NCBI RefSeq assembly: GCF_001667145.1
Contig: NZ_LZIF01000014.1
Coordinates: 1-64,000, forward strand
Reading direction: 5' to 3'
DNA from: Mycobacterium sp. 852002-51971_SCH5477799-a
GTDB lineage: Bacteria; Actinomycetota; Actinomycetes; Mycobacteriales; Mycobacteriaceae
DNA: 64,000 nucleotides
Shown here: piece after piece, positions 61,498 to 64,000 of the stretch
Position numbering within the stretch: position 1 is the first letter of the stretch
How the letters are laid out: each line of letters begins with the position of its first letter
Notes under the pieces: model-generated
Database searches by the model: none
Told to the model about the DNA's origin: nothing
Seen by the model: the letters and a program-made list of their open reading frames with translations, nothing else
Program-made: the position numbers and the translations under genes

Positions 61498-62861
61498 TCA
61501 ACCGGGTTCATCGTCGTCCCCGCCGCGCAGGAATCGTTCGGGGTGATGAAATGCGTTTGTCTTCGGTTGCCCATGGTCTAGGTGCGGAGGCGCGATCCAT
61601 TCCGTTTCGCCTCGGGCATTGGCGCGAGTGGTCCAGCCCTTTTCGGCAAGTCTGTTGTCCGGTCCGCAGGCGAGGGTGAGGCCGTCGATGTCGGTGCGAC
61701 GGGTGGCGGTCCAGCCCTGGACGTGGTGGACCTCGCTGTGATACGCCGGTGCGTCACAGCCCGGTTTCGTACAGCCACGATTCTTGGCGTACAACATGAT
61801 TCGCTGTGCCGGCGACGCCAGCCGCTTGGTGTGCTGCAACGCCAGGGCCCAGCCGTTGTCGAAAATCGCGAGGTAGTGATGAGCGTGGCTGGCCATGCGA
61901 ATCAGATCCGACATCGGCACCGAAGAGCCGCCACCGGTGAAACCCTTGCCTGTGGCGGATTCCAGATCCTGCAGCGTGGTAGTGACCACGATCGAGACGG
62001 GTAGGCCGTTGTGGCAGCCCAGCTCGCCCGAGGCCATCAAGGCGCGCAACCCGGCCAGCAGTCCGTCGTGATTGCGTTGGGCTTGGCTGCGGGTATCGCG
62101 TCGGACCGCGTCCTCATCGGTAGCTCGTCGACGAAGGGTGCGTGATCCTCCGGGTTGCACGCACCGGGAGCGGCCAGCTTGGCCAGCACCGGTTCCATCG
62201 TGGCCCGCGCCTCAGGCGTCAGATAGCCGGTGATGGGCGACATCCCGTCGTACTGCTGGTCGCCGATGGTGATGCCGCGCTTGCGGGCGCGCTCCGTATC
62301 GCTGAAGTCCCCGTCGGGGTTGAGCCAGTCCATGATGCGTTGGGCGTACTTGGCCAGTTCATCGGGACGATACCCGCCCGCCTTGGCAGCGAGGTCGGCG
62401 TCGGCGGCCTCGCGGGTCGGCAGGTCGACCGCGGCGGGCAGGTGAGCAAAGAAGCCGCGGATCACCCGCACGTGCCCATCGCCGATGAGCCCCTTGCGTT
62501 GGACGGCCGCCGTTGCGGCCAAGTTGGGCGCCAACAGTTCGCCGGTGAGCGCCCGACGTTCGCCGAGGTCGGCGGCCTCGTCGATGCGCCGCCCGGCCTC
62601 GGCCTTGGTGATGCGCAACCGATCGGCGAGCGCCGAGCGCAACGTGCCGCCCAGTTCTGCGTCGCCGGCCTGGGCACCGACTTGGTTGATCAGGACGTGC
62701 TGTGGTGCTCGCAGGCGACGCGCGACGCGTTCCATGCGTTCCAGTGCGCGCAGTCGTTCTGGGGTGGTCAGCGCCTCAAAAGTCAACTTGCACAGGCGGT
62801 CCACGTCGTCGTCGAGCGCGTCGAGAACATCGACGACCTCTTCACGGCTGCTCGAACCCAT
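61498..62861 (-). pseudogene. 13E12-type DUF222/HNH protein broken by a one-base frameshift
   Basis: From ATG 62861 the frame reads a DUF222 domain ([55 protein letters not shown]) and reaches PFVDELP near 62120. The C-terminal half is in another frame: [44 protein letters not shown], and the HNH core RGCTKPGCDAPAYHSEVHHVQGW. Removing one G from GACGAGGCTACC would produce exactly the observed break (GACGAGCTACC). Intact family members read through this point. The family is repeated in mycobacteria and its function is unclear. A real mutation or a sequencing error would both fit. Confidence 0.82.
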
Positions 62862-62946
62862 GCCTCAAATCGTAGGAAGCACCACCGACAAGAATCGCGG
62901 CTTTGTAGCCACTGAAACCAAAGTGGCACAAGGGATTTAACGGCGG

Positions 62947-63714
62947 CTAGCGCGCTGCCGAATCGGGCTCCGGCGCACCGTTGCCCTCGTCGTCGGGTGC
63001 GTGCCCGCGCCATTTTCGGTAGCCACGATGCGCGGCGAACGCGCCGACGACGGCGCTCACGCACCACACCGCGATCGCCGCGTAGGCCAACGGTGACGAC
63101 CGGTTCCCGATCGAAGCGCCCAGCGCGGTGTAGGCGAAGGCGCGCGGGGACGAGCCGATGAACGCGCCAACGGCCATCTGCCACACCGGAACTCCGAACG
63201 CGCCGAACGCATACGAGGCCAGCGCATCTGAGATGCCGGGGACGAAGCGCTGGCCGACGACCGCCCACAGTCCGCCGCGTCCGATCAGGGCGTCGATGCG
63301 ATCGGCGCGCGCCGTACCCAGCAGCGCGCGTGCGCTGTCGCGGCCGGCGCGCCGCCCGACGAAACTCGCGACGATCGCGGTGCCCACCGTCGCGCCCAGC
63401 GTCACGAAGACGCCCAGCAGCGGACCGAACAGCAACCCACTGCCCGCGGCCAGTATCGAGCCCGGAACGAACAACGCGCCCACGACCGCCGAGACCACGA
63501 CGTAGGCCAGGGGTGCCGCCGGTCCGGTCACGGACACCACGCGACGGATCTCGTCGATGTTGATCACCCGCGCGACGGCCACCAGATAGAAGACCACGCC
63601 CAGAAACCCGGCGAACACGGCCAGCCGCACGATGTGGGACCGTCGCGATGTCGGTGGCGGACCGTCGGTGTCGTCCATGTTGACCATGATTGTTCCGCAC
63701 CGCCGCTCGCTCAT
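62947..63714 (-). CDS. VTT-domain (DedA/TVP38-like) membrane protein (Rv0625c-like)
   Basis: The 255-residue product from ATG 63714 has about six hydrophobic segments and the VTT signature: FVPGSILAAGSGLLFGPLLG, VGRRAGRDSARALLG, FVPGISDALASYAFGAFGVPVW and FIGSSPRAFAYTALGASIG. Two reentrant loops with Gly and Pro are typical. DedA-type proteins recycle undecaprenyl phosphate or other lipids across the membrane. Start codons at 63687 and 63678 are also in frame; the first is reported. It diverges from the DUF2235 gene. Confidence 0.85.
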   Translation of the reverse strand: MSERRCGTIMVNMDDTDGPPPTSRRSHIVRLAVFAGFLGVVFYLVAVARVINIDEIRRVVSVTGPAAPLAYVVVSAVVGALFVPGSILAAGSGLLFGPLLGVFVTLGATVGTAIVASFVGRRAGRDSARALLGTARADRIDALIGRGGLWAVVGQRFVPGISDALASYAFGAFGVPVWQMAVGAFIGSSPRAFAYTALGASIGNRSSPLAYAAIAVWCVSAVVGAFAAHRGYRKWRGHAPDDEGNGAPEPDSAAR

Positions 63715-63809
63715 CCCCGCCGGGGATTTTCAACACGCCGCGGTGCGGGCGCGGTCGTCGTAGAGTGCCGCATATCAGGGAGTCGAATTCTGGTGAGAGG
63801 CCTTCCCCG

Positions 63810-64000
63810 ATGACCGAGCAGCCTGTGCCGCCGAAAGGCAAGCGGATAGTCGTCTGCCTGGACGGCACCGCGAACCAGATAGGAGCCGGCAACCTCACCA
63901 ATGTCGCCAAGCTTTTCGAGCTGCTCGACAAGAACGATCCCAGCACTCAACTGGTTTACTATGACCCCGGTGTGGGCACGCTGGCGCCGGCCGCCGCGCA
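63810..64000 (+). CDS. Partial DUF2235 protein, running off the right edge
   Basis: Only the first 63 residues are present, from ATG 63810. The sequence RIVVCLDGTANQIGAGNLTNVAKLFELL and QLVYYDPGVGTL is the start of a DUF2235 (alpha/beta hydrolase, Tle1-like) domain. Members are known as phospholipase effectors of type VI secretion in other phyla; in mycobacteria the function is not established. GTGAGAGG stands ahead of the start. The nucleophile lies beyond the window. Confidence 0.82.
   Translation, partial: MTEQPVPPKGKRIVVCLDGTANQIGAGNLTNVAKLFELLDKNDPSTQLVYYDPGVGTLAPAAA

Overview
The window is high-GC chromosomal DNA from a Mycobacterium, most likely a slow grower. A PE/PPE gene pair, LpqN-type and other mycobacterial lipoproteins, a menaquinone cluster with MenJ, a 13E12-type HNH relic and many P450/SDR/FAD enzymes all fit. 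From position 1 to about 41.7 kb the gene order follows, as I remember it, the M. tuberculosis Rv0537c-Rv0567 block. After that the order departs from that genome. Species cannot be fixed by eye.

Layout. 1-5.3 kb: a broken or partial membrane protein, a Pro/Thr-rich membrane protein with an Hsp70-like N-terminus, a GT2 glycosyltransferase, a DUF2064 protein and a polytopic membrane protein. 5.3-19.6 kb: the menaquinone region (menE, menB, menC, a bpoC-like hydrolase, menD), interleaved with pitA, SDR, glyoxalase-fold, F420-type and aldo/keto reductase genes, a TetR regulator with two visible operators, fadD8 and an amidohydrolase. 19.6-21.4 kb: a membrane protein and mgtA. 21.4-28.5 kb: an apparent accessory block (P450, a zinc-ribbon/cyclase/AAA ATPase, an FAD monooxygenase, an SDR) lying between mgtA and menG. 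28.6-33.4 kb: menG, a secreted DUF732 protein, menJ, grcC1, htpX and a small HTH protein. 33.4-41.6 kb: a SulP transporter, gpsA, a PE/PPE pair, a Baeyer-Villiger-type monooxygenase, a YajQ protein, tRNA-Tyr and an O-methyltransferase. 41.8-51.3 kb: remnants of two genes, a DMT transporter, secreted and membrane proteins, a GRAM/SseB-like protein, a lipoprotein, an amidase, a NYN-LOTUS protein, a hydrolase and a CYP125-like P450. 51.4-64 kb: a FUSC exporter, an intact galT-galK pair, an LpqN/LpqT lipoprotein, a flippase with an embedded pseudokinase, tandem methyltransferases, a one-base-frameshifted 13E12 gene, a VTT membrane protein and the start of a DUF2235 gene.

How the genes work together. 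MenD, MenC, MenE, MenB and MenG cover most ring-forming and methylating steps of menaquinone synthesis. GrcC1 could supply a polyprenyl diphosphate for the side chain, and MenJ saturates one isoprene unit. menJ and grcC1 diverge from a 22-bp gap in which two -10-like elements overlap, each 7 nt from its start codon. The same -10 to start-codon geometry recurs at six other genes, which points to leaderless transcripts. The menB operon seems to begin with an aldo/keto reductase whose promoter carries two TetR-type palindromes.

No CRISPR array, insertion sequence or prophage was found. The most unusual points are the bidirectional leaderless promoter, the TetR operator pair upstream of the menB operon, the cyclase/ATPase with its catalytic Asn position changed, the pseudokinase-flippase fusion and the two-gene relic at 41.9-42.2 kb.
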